From assembly GCA_016706595.1 (NCBI GenBank), contig JADJJH010000001.1, positions 682,001-746,000 of the forward strand: a stretch of 64,000 nucleotides of DNA, in the 5' to 3' direction. Shown here in pieces: positions 55,069 to 63,990 of the stretch. A program made the position numbers and the translations under genes. The notes beneath the pieces are model-generated. The model saw only the letters and a program-made list of their open reading frames with translations, ran no database searches and was not told the origin of the DNA. Positions within the stretch are counted from its first letter, which is position 1. Every line of letters starts with the position of its first letter. Source of the DNA: Bacteroidota bacterium (GTDB lineage: Bacteria > Bacteroidota > Bacteroidia > Chitinophagales > Chitinophagaceae).

Positions 55069-56187
55069 GTAATTGCAAAAGATAATCAATCAAAGGCGCG
55101 AGCAGGTTGGTTACAAACAGATCATGGACTTATTGAAACCCCCATTTTTATGCCGGTTGGTACCGTAGGATCGGTAAAAGGCGTCAACCAAGAGCAACTT
55201 GCCAATGATATACAAGCACAAATTATTTTAGGTAATACGTATCATTTGTACTTACGTCCGGGAACTGGCATACTTGAGCGAACCGGAGGCTTACATAAAT
55301 TTATGCATTGGGATAAACCCATCCTAACCGATAGTGGTGGATTTCAAGTGTATAGCCTGAATACGATTCGTAAACTAAAAGAAGAAGGTGTAGAATTTCG
55401 TTCACATATTGATGGAAGCAAATTGATGTTTACCCCCGAAGGCGTGATGGATATTCAACGAAGTATTGGTGCCGATATTATTATGGCATTTGATGAATGT
55501 ACGCCCTACCCTTGCGAATTCGAGTATGCAAAAAAATCGATGCAGCTAACCCATCGCTGGTTAGCCAGATGTGTAAAACATAAAAACGAATCTGAACCCA
55601 TGTATGGTCATAGTCAAAGTTTATTTCCCATTGTGCAAGGTTCAACTTTTAATGATTTACGAAAAGAAAGTGCCGAGTTTATTGCCGGTATGGATTGTGA
55701 TGGTAATGCCATTGGTGGATTAAGTGTGGGCGAGCCTGCCGAAAAAATGTACGAGATGTGTGAACTGGTTTGTGATATTTTACCTGCCGACAAACCACGC
55801 TATTTAATGGGCGTAGGCACCCCCGCTAATATTTTAGAGAATATTGCTTTAGGCATCGATATGTTTGATTGTGTAATGCCAACCCGTAACGGACGAAATG
55901 GAATGTTGTTTACCACCCAAGGCATTATTAATATCAAAAATAAAAAATGGGAAGATGATACCTCAGCCATAGATGAAGGATTAGATTGCTTTGCTTCACG
56001 AAATTATTCGAAGGCTTATCTACGTCACCTATTTTCGGTGAATGAGTTATTAGGATTACAAATAGCAAGTATTCAAAACCTTAGTTTTTATTTGTATCTA
56101 GTAAAGGAAGCTCGTAAACATATTATTACCGGCGATTTCTGCAGCTGGAAAAATAGCATGGTGAAACAAGTTAGTCAGAGATTATAA
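55057..56187 (+). CDS. tgt: tRNA-guanine transglycosylase, zinc site largely lost
   Basis: 376 residues, TIM-barrel enzyme that exchanges guanine-34 for the queuosine precursor in tRNAs with GUN anticodons. Catalytic Asp92 (LTDSGGFQVYSL) and Asp271 (DMFDCVMPTRNGRNGM) are present, as are TPIFMPVGTVG and GGLSVGE. The four zinc ligands of the E. coli enzyme (Cys302, 304, 307, His333 from general knowledge) align with Leu309, Cys311, Ser314 and Gln340 here (LDCFASRNYS and ASIQNLSF). Three of four are therefore lost. The fold may be stabilised without zinc; activity is still likely since the active-site residues are intact. Confidence 0.95.
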   Translation: MEFQVIAKDNQSKARAGWLQTDHGLIETPIFMPVGTVGSVKGVNQEQLANDIQAQIILGNTYHLYLRPGTGILERTGGLHKFMHWDKPILTDSGGFQVYSLNTIRKLKEEGVEFRSHIDGSKLMFTPEGVMDIQRSIGADIIMAFDECTPYPCEFEYAKKSMQLTHRWLARCVKHKNESEPMYGHSQSLFPIVQGSTFNDLRKESAEFIAGMDCDGNAIGGLSVGEPAEKMYEMCELVCDILPADKPRYLMGVGTPANILENIALGIDMFDCVMPTRNGRNGMLFTTQGIINIKNKKWEDDTSAIDEGLDCFASRNYSKAYLRHLFSVNELLGLQIASIQNLSFYLYLVKEARKHIITGDFCSWKNSMVKQVSQRL

Positions 56188-56220
56188 CTTATTTTTACTG
56201 CAAAACAATAATAGAAACCC

Positions 56221-56955
56221 ATGAAACGAATGTTCATTTCTGCTTTGTTATTATTAGGATTTTTGTCCTTACATGCCCAAAGTACCGAAGAAATTATTAG
56301 TAAACATATAGAAGCCATTGGCGGTTTAGCCAATTGGGATAAAATAAATAGTTTGGTAATTGCTGAAACAATTGGGCAAAGCGGGACTACCTTTTATATA
56401 ACGAAAAGTATACTTAAAAACAAAGCTTTACGACATGATATTCGAATTGAAGACCGAACGATGATAGCACTTGACAAAGCTTATTATATCATTGTAAATG
56501 GAAATGAAGGTTGGAAGTATTTACCTGATAATATAAATAATGATATTTTAAGTTTATCGCCTCAAGAGATCGAAGATTACAAAGGTGATTTAGACTATGA
56601 AGATCCGTTTATTCATTATGAAGAAAAAGGAAGAGAAATAAACTTATTGAATATTGAGTTTTATAATGAAACTGAATTTTATAAATTTCTCATTCGCTAT
56701 AAATCCGGTAAAGAATATTATTGTTATATGAATACCCAAACTTTGATGATTGATAAAATGGTATTAACCGGATCAGATATTGAAGACGAAAAAGTATTTG
56801 AACAATATGAAAAATTGCCTGAAGGCATCTGGATGTCGAAAAGAATATTATCTTTAGGTGGCACGATTGAGATTACATCTATCAAAATTAATCCTAGCAT
56901 TTCGCCTGATATTTTTAAACCCACTGATAAGAATTCGAGGTTTTATAAACATTGA
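56221..56955 (+). CDS. Outer-membrane lipoprotein-sorting (LolA-like) fold protein
   Basis: 244 residues. Signal peptide cleaved near LHAQ (about 20). The mature part starts STEEIISKHIEAIGGLANWDKI, the pattern of periplasmic LolA/LolB-like proteins in Bacteroidota, and continues as beta strands (GTIEITSIKINPSI near the end). These bind lipid-like ligands or assist outer-membrane targeting; the exact function is unknown. It follows tgt by 33 bases on the same strand. Confidence 0.7.
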   Translation: MKRMFISALLLLGFLSLHAQSTEEIISKHIEAIGGLANWDKINSLVIAETIGQSGTTFYITKSILKNKALRHDIRIEDRTMIALDKAYYIIVNGNEGWKYLPDNINNDILSLSPQEIEDYKGDLDYEDPFIHYEEKGREINLLNIEFYNETEFYKFLIRYKSGKEYYCYMNTQTLMIDKMVLTGSDIEDEKVFEQYEKLPEGIWMSKRILSLGGTIEITSIKINPSISPDIFKPTDKNSRFYKH

Positions 56956-56970
56956 GGAAGAGGAGGAGTT

Positions 56971-57067
56971 CGAGGTTCGCTAGCAGCACAGAAAGCACTA
57001 AATACTAAAATAGAAATACGAAGAACGAATACTCAAAGCAAGTACAATTTCCAAACCCCGAACCTCG
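56971..57067. repeat. Spaced inverted repeat downstream of the LolA-like gene
   Basis: CGAGGTTCG (56971-56979) and CGAACCTCG (57059-57067) are complementary, 79 bases apart. Related CCTCGAACCTT occurs again near 58160. It looks like the ends of a small interspersed element or decayed repeat. Confidence 0.4.
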
Positions 57068-57175
57068 GACAACCTGTTTATGTGAATTATACAAGATGTT
57101 TTCTTTCTCGTGTAACGCATCAAAACTGGATAAACCGAATATTTGCATGTATTCTAGTCTACAAAAACACTTTTT

Positions 57176-57976
57176 ATGAAACATTATGCATTATTCCTCG
57201 CACTCTCAATCTCCTTATTTATATCCGCGTGTAACAAAGACGAAGGTGTAAATATTTTTACCATAGACCAAGATAAACAATTGGGTTTACAGGTAAAAGA
57301 CGAGATCGCATCGGATCCTGTAAAGTACCCGATACTTAGCAGAACAACGTATGCTAATGCCTATGCTTATCTCGAACAAATGAAAACAACCATACTCGCA
57401 AGCGGGAATGTGACGCACAAAGATAATTTTACATGGGAATTGTTTATTATTAATGATGATAATGTGCAAAATGCTTTCTGCACACCGGGCGGTTATATTT
57501 ATGTCTATACAGGTCTCATCAAATATTTAGATAATGCCACATCGCTGGCCGGGATTATGGGTCATGAGATTGCACATGCGGATAAACGACATTCGACAGA
57601 GGCCATGACCAAACAATACGGTATTTCCACATTAGTATCTGTTCTTCTCGGGGATAATCAGAACCAATTGTCTGATATTGCACAAAGCTTAGTTGGGTTA
57701 ACATTTAGTAGAGAAAATGAAACAGAGGCAGATAAATATTCTGTCCGTTATTTGTGTCCTACTTTATATCGTGCTAATGGTGCAGGGGAATTTTTTACAA
57801 AAATTATAGCGTTGGGTGGATCTCAGGTACCGGAGTTTTTAAGTACCCATCCGAACCCTGATAACAGGGTCAGTAATATTAATACCGAGGCAACTTCTTT
57901 ATCCTGTATAGGTGGAACAATTGTACCGGCCGTTGATATAGCAGCTTATAACAATTTTAAATCGATGCTTCCCTAG
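57176..57976 (+). CDS. M48-family metalloprotease lipoprotein
   Basis: 266 residues. Lipobox FISAC (Cys19). M48 active site HEIAH (130-134) with the third ligand in NETEAD (181-186), and TPGGYIYVYTGLIKYLDNA before it. A zinc endopeptidase of the BepA/LoiP/YggG type that degrades or matures outer-membrane proteins; exposed to the periplasm. A short, complete version without TPRs. Confidence 0.92.
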   Translation: MKHYALFLALSISLFISACNKDEGVNIFTIDQDKQLGLQVKDEIASDPVKYPILSRTTYANAYAYLEQMKTTILASGNVTHKDNFTWELFIINDDNVQNAFCTPGGYIYVYTGLIKYLDNATSLAGIMGHEIAHADKRHSTEAMTKQYGISTLVSVLLGDNQNQLSDIAQSLVGLTFSRENETEADKYSVRYLCPTLYRANGAGEFFTKIIALGGSQVPEFLSTHPNPDNRVSNINTEATSLSCIGGTIVPAVDIAAYNNFKSMLP

Positions 57977-58288
57977 ACAAGAGTCAACTTGCCCAGTTAT
58001 TTTTATAGTTGAATTTTTAGGTAATGTACTGAAAAATAGTTGGTGGAATTTTTCAAAAGATAGATTATGCGGTGTCTTTTTTCGGGCACCCTGTTTTTAA
58101 TGTTTTCTGGAAAGCAATATGGCTATTAAAAATCATATTTTGTTTGAAAAATAACCTTCGCCGCACCTCGAACCTTGGAATCCATTCTCTGCTTTCCCTA
58201 ACCTCTAACCCAATTTTCCTATTCCTGAAAAAAATAATTATGTAATTCATGTTTCTTATATTTACTTTATCGTTAATAAATATGAGCT
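57977..58288. other. Intergenic region, nothing definite
   Basis: 312 bases. No credible gene. A CCTCGAACCTT motif near 58160 matches the inverted repeat at 57059-57067. A TATATTTA box near 58257 is one base off the -7 consensus. Confidence 0.4.
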
Positions 58289-59548
58289 ATGAGTAAACTT
58301 TCACACTTAGCGGAAACCTTAATTCCTTCGGAGATTATTAAGTTGGGCAATGAAATCAGTGAGCGGATAAAACAAGGTCAAACCATTTATAATTTTACAA
58401 TTGGCGATTTTGATCCGAGTGTATTCCCGATTCCGCAAGGCTTGGAAGATGAAATTGTAAATGCTTATCGTGCTAAAAAAACGAATTACCCGCCTGCCAA
58501 TGGCATTGCCGAATTGCGTAATGTATTATCATCGTTTATCGAAAAGCGTCAAGGTTTACACTATACACCTAACGAATTTTTAATTTCTGGCGGAGGGAGA
58601 CCCTTAATTTATGCGGCTTATCGAGTGCTTTGCGATCGGGATGATAAACTCATTTACCCCGTACCTTCTTGGAATAATAATCATTATACCCACTTTGTTG
58701 AAGGACAACATATTTGTATTGAAACCACACCGGAATCTAATTTTTTACCGAAAGCCGAAGATTTGATTCCGCATTTTAAAGGCGCCACTTTATTAGCTTT
58801 ATGCTCGCCACTCAATCCAACTGGCACAGTGTTTACCAAAGAACAATTATCGGCAATATGTGAAGCAGTAATTTCCGAAAATGCAAGTCGCACTGAAGAT
58901 GAAAAACCATTATATATTATTTACGATCAAATTTATTGGACCTTAACTTTTGGTGAAACCGCACATTATGATCCGGTGAGTTTGTACCCTGCCCTACGCA
59001 ATTATACTGTTTTTATTGACGGGGTGAGCAAGTCGTTTTGTGCAACCGGTGTAAGAGTTGGTTGGGCTTTCGGACCTGAACGAATCATAGATAAAATGAA
59101 AGGGGTATTAAGTCATGTAGGTGCTTGGAGTCCGATGGCTGAACAAGTAGCTAGTGCAAAATTCATAGCGAAGTATGAGGAAGTAGATCAATTTTTATTG
59201 CAAACAAAAAATGCGATTCATCAACGACTTCAATCAATTTATGATGGAATATGCGAATTAAAATCTTTAGGTTATGCCGTTGAAGCTATTTCACCCATGG
59301 CGGCAATGTATTTAACCATTCGCTTTGCCATTAAAGGAAAAAGTTATGATGGTAAGAAAATTGAATGCACGCAAGATATAAGTAACTTTTTATTAGAAGA
59401 GGCCTCTTTGGCAATCGTTCCGTTTTCGGCATTTGGGGCTGATAGAGAAAGTGATTGGTATCGATTAAGCGTAGGTACATGTAAATTAGAATGTATACCT
59501 GAAATGTTGGCCAAATTAAAATTGGCTTTGGATAAACTAGATGGGTAA
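58289..59548 (+). CDS. Class I/II pyridoxal-phosphate aminotransferase
   Basis: 419 residues. Aspartate-aminotransferase fold: FTIGDFDPSVFPIPQGL near 32, substrate loop YPPANGIAELRN, cofactor-phosphate region SGGGRPLIYA, SPLNPTGTVF, YIIYDQIYWTLTF and PLP-lysine Lys248 in DGVSKSFCATGVRVGW. It moves amino groups between an amino acid and a 2-oxo acid; the exact substrate cannot be read from sequence. No biosynthetic neighbours give a hint. Confidence 0.92.
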   Translation: MSKLSHLAETLIPSEIIKLGNEISERIKQGQTIYNFTIGDFDPSVFPIPQGLEDEIVNAYRAKKTNYPPANGIAELRNVLSSFIEKRQGLHYTPNEFLISGGGRPLIYAAYRVLCDRDDKLIYPVPSWNNNHYTHFVEGQHICIETTPESNFLPKAEDLIPHFKGATLLALCSPLNPTGTVFTKEQLSAICEAVISENASRTEDEKPLYIIYDQIYWTLTFGETAHYDPVSLYPALRNYTVFIDGVSKSFCATGVRVGWAFGPERIIDKMKGVLSHVGAWSPMAEQVASAKFIAKYEEVDQFLLQTKNAIHQRLQSIYDGICELKSLGYAVEAISPMAAMYLTIRFAIKGKSYDGKKIECTQDISNFLLEEASLAIVPFSAFGADRESDWYRLSVGTCKLECIPEMLAKLKLALDKLDG

Positions 59549-60208
59549 AAGTAGTTCTTACAATCCCTAATCCTGCGTTATTCGATTTTTACTTACGCTT
59601 TATTGACGCTAGTCAACGCAACCTGTAAACAATCTTATGCCTTGCCTGAGTATTTTATACAACCACACTTTTGGCGAAAGCAATCAAAAAATTTGAAAAA
59701 AATATACAATCCAAATAAATTATGCTTATTGGGTAAGGTTTGGAAATGTAAAGTAAAATGATAAACGATTATTTTTGTTTGCCTAGCTCGAACTGCCTAC
59801 TTTTTCATTAACCCACATTACGCAATAGGATTTGCTTTTGCAAATTCTAGTGTGTTAGGTGGGGTTATCCCGCCTGTCCCGTGATTCGGAGATTTAGAAA
59901 TTGTCATCAAACTTGCTTCAAGATTGATTTTTACCGAAAGCATATCTGTACAAGTCCAATAAAATTGGCCTAAACAGCTATTGCTTCGGCATTATACCAT
60001 TAACTTATTAGCTTGTTTAATCATTCATCATGGTATTACAATTTCTTATATCGATGAAGCATTTCTAATGCGGAATGTGGGTTTCATACATGTTGCTATT
60101 ATTTCGATTCATCCAGGGTTCACACCAAATCCTTTAAATATATTTTACCATATTATGTTTTTTCACATTCTTTTAGTAATATTGACGATAGATTAATATA
60201 TCCTGATT
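59549..60208. other. Long intergenic region largely occupied by MITE-like copy B
   Basis: 660 bases without a supported gene. 59809-60083 is the MITE-like element. The flanks (59549-59808 and 60084-60208) show only AT-rich sequence and no promoter of the usual form. Confidence 0.6.
59809..60083. mobile_element. MITE-like element, copy B
   Basis: About 275 bp, from TAACCCACATTACGC to GCGGAATGTGGGTT. The ends are imperfect terminal inverted repeats (19 of the first 23 bases complementary). TCAT occurs directly outside each end and could be a 4-bp target duplication. The first 125 and last 43 bases match copy A at 52139-52452; the central 100 or so differ. It contains no gene. Confidence 0.7.
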
Positions 60209-61066
60209 ATGTTAAGAAAAATACTGTTTATCCTATTAACGTTACCGATGGCTTTGCAAGCTCAAAAACATCATGAAATGGGTGTCTTTGGTGGAACTTC
60301 TAGTTATTACGGCGATTTGCAGGAAAAATGGTTTCCTAAAGAAGGCTACCGAGCCTGTGGTGGTTTATTATACAAATACTATGTTCACCCTATGGTGGGT
60401 TTTCGATTTGGCGCAACTTATGCAAGTTTATATGGTGCCGATAGTTTATCTGAATCACCAGCAGTAAAAAGAAGAAATCTTGATTTTCAAACTAATTTAT
60501 TTGAAGTACATGGTGCTTTAGAAATTAATTTCATTCCGGTTGATTTTGATGAGTTCAAATTTTCGCCATACATCTTCGCTGGATTATCTGCCTTTTATTA
60601 TAACCCTTACACCCAAGGTTTGAATGATGAAAAAATTTATTTACGTCCTTTAAGCACCGAAGGTCAAGGATTACGTCAATACACCGATAGAAAAGTGTAT
60701 AGCCTAGTAAACGCCGGTGTGCCTTTAGGTGGTGGTGTGAAAGTTTTAGTTGGAAAAAAAGTAATGATTAGTGCTGAAATGGGTTTTAGATATACAGCTA
60801 CAGATTATTTAGATGACGTTAGCAAATCATACGTAAACCTTGATACCTTAATGAAATATAAAGGCAAGCAAAGTGTTGACCTTTCATTTAGAACTGATGA
60901 ACTTACCGGTTGGGATGGAAACTATCCTAACGATAGATTTGTACGAGGTGATAATAATAAAAAAGATTGGTATTGGTTTGGCGGCATTAATGTAGCCATA
61001 TACTTTGATGCATTCGGTAACTTAATGCCTTACAAAAAAACGCGTTGTCCAAAGAATTTCAATTAA
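60209..61066 (+). CDS. DUF6089 family outer-membrane protein
   Basis: 285 residues. Signal peptide cleaved near ALQAQ (about 19). The family opening HEMGVFGGTSSYYGDLQEKWF is followed by barrel strands (FSPYIFAGLSAFYYNP; GVKVLVGKKVMISAEMGFRYT) and a C-terminal segment with YWFGGINVAIYFD. DUF6089 proteins are outer-membrane barrels of Bacteroidota; function unknown. The CrtI-like gene follows 18 bases downstream. Confidence 0.85.
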   Translation: MLRKILFILLTLPMALQAQKHHEMGVFGGTSSYYGDLQEKWFPKEGYRACGGLLYKYYVHPMVGFRFGATYASLYGADSLSESPAVKRRNLDFQTNLFEVHGALEINFIPVDFDEFKFSPYIFAGLSAFYYNPYTQGLNDEKIYLRPLSTEGQGLRQYTDRKVYSLVNAGVPLGGGVKVLVGKKVMISAEMGFRYTATDYLDDVSKSYVNLDTLMKYKGKQSVDLSFRTDELTGWDGNYPNDRFVRGDNNKKDWYWFGGINVAIYFDAFGNLMPYKKTRCPKNFN

Positions 61067-61084
61067 TCCATTTAATCAAGGTTT

Positions 61085-62632
61085 TTGTCAGTACCCGGTA
61101 ATCCATTGAAAGTAAATATAATTGGTGCGGGTATTTCTGGATTGTCGCTTGGCTGTTATTTGCAAATGAATGGTTTCGAAACTGAAATCTTTGAAAAGCA
61201 CGCAATTCCGGGTGGTTTATGTACAAGTTGGAAAAAAGGAGAATATGGCATTGACGGATGTGCCCATTGGATATTAGGTTCCGCGCCCGGCAGTTCGTTT
61301 TACAAATTATTTAATGAATTGATTGATATGCCTTCTGTGCCCTTTCATAATCATGAGGTACGCATGGTCATTGAAGTAAAAGACACAACCGATAAGTATG
61401 GTAGTAATCAGTTTGTGTTGTATACTAACTTACATAAACTCCAAGATTATCTACTTGATTTATCACCCGATGATGCAAAATTAATTAAGCCATTTATTAA
61501 AGCCATGAAGGATATGCAGCAATACGACCTGCCCCCTATTATGGATGATTTGCCATTTCTACAAGCTACCATTCGAGGAATCAAAATGAGCAAGTATATT
61601 AAATTTTTGCCGATATTGATTAGATGGAGTCGACTCACAAATTATACTTTCGCCGATAAATTTAAGAGTCCGTTTTTACGTGAAGCCTTTAGATTATTAT
61701 ATGATCATGAAGAAGTAAAAATGTTGATTATGATGATGCCTATGTCGTTTTTTGATCTAAAAAGTTGTGGTTATCCATTAGGAGGTTCATTCAGTTTTGC
61801 CAAACGATTTGAAGAAAGTTATTTACGCTTAGGGGGTAACATTCATTATAAAAAACAGGTAAAAGAAATCGCCGTTGAAAATAATATAGCCAAGGGTTTG
61901 ATATTACGTGACGATACTTTTGTGCCCTCAGATATCGTGGTTTCAGCTGCCGATTGGAAGTTTACTGTTTTTGATTTATTAAAAGGAAAGTTTGTAAATC
62001 AAAAGATGCTTGACCTTCGTGATGGCAAAGTGTTGGATGTATTTTATTCGGTGGTTCAAGTCTCATTTGGTATTGATATGGACTTGAAAGAGTACCCGCA
62101 TTTTTTTAGATATCCTTTACAGCAAGAGCTTGTGTCACCGGATGGAACGCATTATCAGCGTATGGAAGTGCATTTGTATTATTACGATCCGGTAATGGCG
62201 CCAAAAGGCAAAACAACTTTAGTAGTAAGCTTTTATACTTTAAACAGAGATTATTGGATTGACTTAAGAAGAGATCATCGTAAAGCTTATCGTGAAATAA
62301 AAAACCAATTTACCGAAGAAGTTTTAACCCGACTAGATCAAAAATTTGGGAATGATTTTCGCACGAAGATTGAAATGAAAGATATGGCTACACCGGCCAC
62401 ATTATTACGGTATACAAATAATTGGAAAGGCAGCACACAAGGTTGGCTTCCAGGTAAAAATTTAATGGCTGCTTCGCCAGTTAAATGGAAATTGCCGGGT
62501 TTACAAAACTTTTATTATGCAAGTCATTGGAGCCAACCCGGAGGCGGCATACCGGTTGCGGTAATTAGTGCACGTGATGCCGTGAAGTTGATTTGCAAGG
62601 AGAATGGGAAGAAGTTTAGGAGTAATGATTAA
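61085..62632 (+). CDS. FAD/NAD(P)-dependent oxidoreductase of the phytoene desaturase (CrtI)/retinol-saturase family
   Basis: 515 residues with a TTG start (SVPGNPLKVNIIGAGISG); no ATG lies between the upstream stop and the dinucleotide-binding motif. FAD site GAGISGLSLG (14-23) and EIFEKHAIPGGLCTSW; C-terminal GGGIPVAVISARDAV is the second FAD contact of the family. Likely acts on isoprenoid-like hydrophobic substrates by desaturation, isomerisation or saturation. No carotenoid genes are near, so the substrate is open. The stop codon lies in the first unit of a tandem repeat. Confidence 0.86.
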   Translation: MSVPGNPLKVNIIGAGISGLSLGCYLQMNGFETEIFEKHAIPGGLCTSWKKGEYGIDGCAHWILGSAPGSSFYKLFNELIDMPSVPFHNHEVRMVIEVKDTTDKYGSNQFVLYTNLHKLQDYLLDLSPDDAKLIKPFIKAMKDMQQYDLPPIMDDLPFLQATIRGIKMSKYIKFLPILIRWSRLTNYTFADKFKSPFLREAFRLLYDHEEVKMLIMMMPMSFFDLKSCGYPLGGSFSFAKRFEESYLRLGGNIHYKKQVKEIAVENNIAKGLILRDDTFVPSDIVVSAADWKFTVFDLLKGKFVNQKMLDLRDGKVLDVFYSVVQVSFGIDMDLKEYPHFFRYPLQQELVSPDGTHYQRMEVHLYYYDPVMAPKGKTTLVVSFYTLNRDYWIDLRRDHRKAYREIKNQFTEEVLTRLDQKFGNDFRTKIEMKDMATPATLLRYTNNWKGSTQGWLPGKNLMAASPVKWKLPGLQNFYYASHWSQPGGGIPVAVISARDAVKLICKENGKKFRSND

Positions 62633-62705
62633 TGGTTAATGGTTAATGATGAATGGTTAATGATGAATGGTTGATGGTTAATGGTTAATGATGAATGGTC
62701 AATGT
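62629..62705. repeat. Short tandem repeat TTAATGG and derivatives
   Basis: Tandem copies of TTAATGG and of the 14-base derivative TTAATGATGAATGG fill 62629 to about 62705. The stop codon of the CrtI-like gene is inside the first unit. A second small direct repeat, AATTTATCATTAAT twice, lies at about 62762-62790 before the ftsB stop. Confidence 0.8.
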
Positions 62706-62791
62706 TCAATCTGATAACTATCGAATCAGTTTACAAGTATTATTTCCTTTAGATTACCCATAATTTATCATTAATAATTTATCATTAATAA

Positions 62792-63097
62792 TTATTTACC
62801 GTTCTCCTGCTTTACTGAATCAAACACAAAAACATCTTCATTCGCTTTTTTCATGAAATATTTTTCACGGGCATATCTTTCAAGGGTATTTGAATCGGTA
62901 CGAATAGCATGTTTTTCGGCTTGCAACTTTGCAATTTCACTTTCGAGATACACAATTTTCTCTTTCATCGCCTTCAATTCTTTGCGTTGCTTGTATTGAG
63001 AAATCAAATCATACTCGGCAAAAAAAACAATCCAAACCAGAAAGCCTGTGCTTACCAGAAAGTATTTATTCTTTATAATGCTAAGCAACAAATTCAT
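62792..63097 (-). CDS. FtsB/DivIC-like septum formation protein
   Basis: 101 residues. One N-terminal membrane helix (KYFLVSTGFLVWIVFFAEYD), then a coiled coil (RKELKAMKEKIVYLESEIAKLQ) and the family ending YAREKYFMKKANEDVFVF. DivIC/FtsB is a bitopic divisome component that links FtsL and FtsQ. Same strand as yajC, 11 bases downstream, so probably one operon. Confidence 0.9.
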   Translation of the reverse strand: MNLLLSIIKNKYFLVSTGFLVWIVFFAEYDLISQYKQRKELKAMKEKIVYLESEIAKLQAEKHAIRTDSNTLERYAREKYFMKKANEDVFVFDSVKQENGK

Positions 63098-63108
63098 GTC
63101 TGAAAATA

Positions 63109-63453
63109 TTAAGCTTTTACTTCAGTGCCTAGCTTTTTTCGATAAGCAGCTGTCATTTCCATTGAAATAGCGCTACGATCCATTTTAATAATGGTATTAC
63201 GATCTACTTCTACCATTATGGTTCCGTCATCATTTGCTTTTACAATTTTACCATAGATACCTGCAATGGTAACAATTATATCACCTGCATTATTTTGATT
63301 GGCAAATGCTTTTTGCTCTTTGGCTTTTTTCATTTGCGGACGGATCATGAAGAAATACATGACCACAATCATAGCACCCATAAAAAAAAGTGTACTCATT
63401 GGATTGGGTTTTCCACCTTCACTTGCCATCAATAATGTTGCGTTTAAATTCAT
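63109..63453 (-). CDS. yajC: Preprotein translocase subunit YajC
   Basis: 114 residues. One membrane helix (MSTLFFMGAMIVVMYFFMI) followed directly by the YajC signature RPQMKKAKEQKAF and the conserved domain GDIIVTIAGIYGKIVKANDDGTIMVEV. Part of the SecDF-YajC accessory complex of the Sec translocon. A TACTTTTG box at 63481-63474 lies about 20 bases before the start and may be its promoter. Confidence 0.95.
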   Translation of the reverse strand: MNLNATLLMASEGGKPNPMSTLFFMGAMIVVMYFFMIRPQMKKAKEQKAFANQNNAGDIIVTIAGIYGKIVKANDDGTIMVEVDRNTIIKMDRSAISMEMTAAYRKKLGTEVKA

Positions 63454-63513
63454 TGTATTTTTTTAAATTTTGTCAAAAGTATTTAATTAGTTGCAATCGA
63501 AAATATTTTTTTG

Positions 63514-63990
63514 CTATTCAACCTGTGCTTTTATAATTAAGGTATATACAGCAGGACTTCCATTGGTTTGTATCGTAACTCCCTTTTCATTATTCCCTTT
63601 TTTGCCCTGACTATTAAAAGTTACTTTAATGGTTTCTTTTTTGCCCGGTGCAATTGGATATTGTGGGTAAACAGGCACTGTACATCCACATGATGCTTTG
63701 GCCTCGTTAATAATGATTTCTTTTTTTCCGGTATTCTCAAATTCAAAATCATAACTAAGTATTTCACCATCAGTAATACGACCGAAATCATGCACCGTAT
63801 CAACAAAAGTTAAATTGCCTATAGTATGTAGTGAAGAAACTGAATCGTTACTGAGCGTATTAGGGTTATCTATTAAGGTGGTTGGCAAATGGTTTTTTAA
63901 AGCCAAATCATCAGATTCTTGAGCATCTTTGTTTGCGCAAGACAGCAAACACCATGATGAAAGCAAAATGAAGAAATATTTAGTACACAT
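63514..63990 (-). CDS. DUF1573 lipoprotein
   Basis: 158 residues. Lipobox LLSC (Cys18). DUF1573 domain from about 60: DTVHDFGRITDGEILSYDFEF, CGCTVPVYPQYPIAPGKKETIKV and ending in a beta strand. These are Ig-like periplasmic proteins common in Bacteroidota; function unknown. It is upstream of yajC on the same strand with a 60-base gap. Confidence 0.9.
   Translation of the reverse strand: MCTKYFFILLSSWCLLSCANKDAQESDDLALKNHLPTTLIDNPNTLSNDSVSSLHTIGNLTFVDTVHDFGRITDGEILSYDFEFENTGKKEIIINEAKASCGCTVPVYPQYPIAPGKKETIKVTFNSQGKKGNNEKGVTIQTNGSPAVYTLIIKAQVE

Noticed and set aside
59981..60196. Plus-strand frame of 71 residues
   Set aside because: Mostly inside MITE-like copy B; the equivalent in copy A is not open, so it is not a conserved gene of the element.
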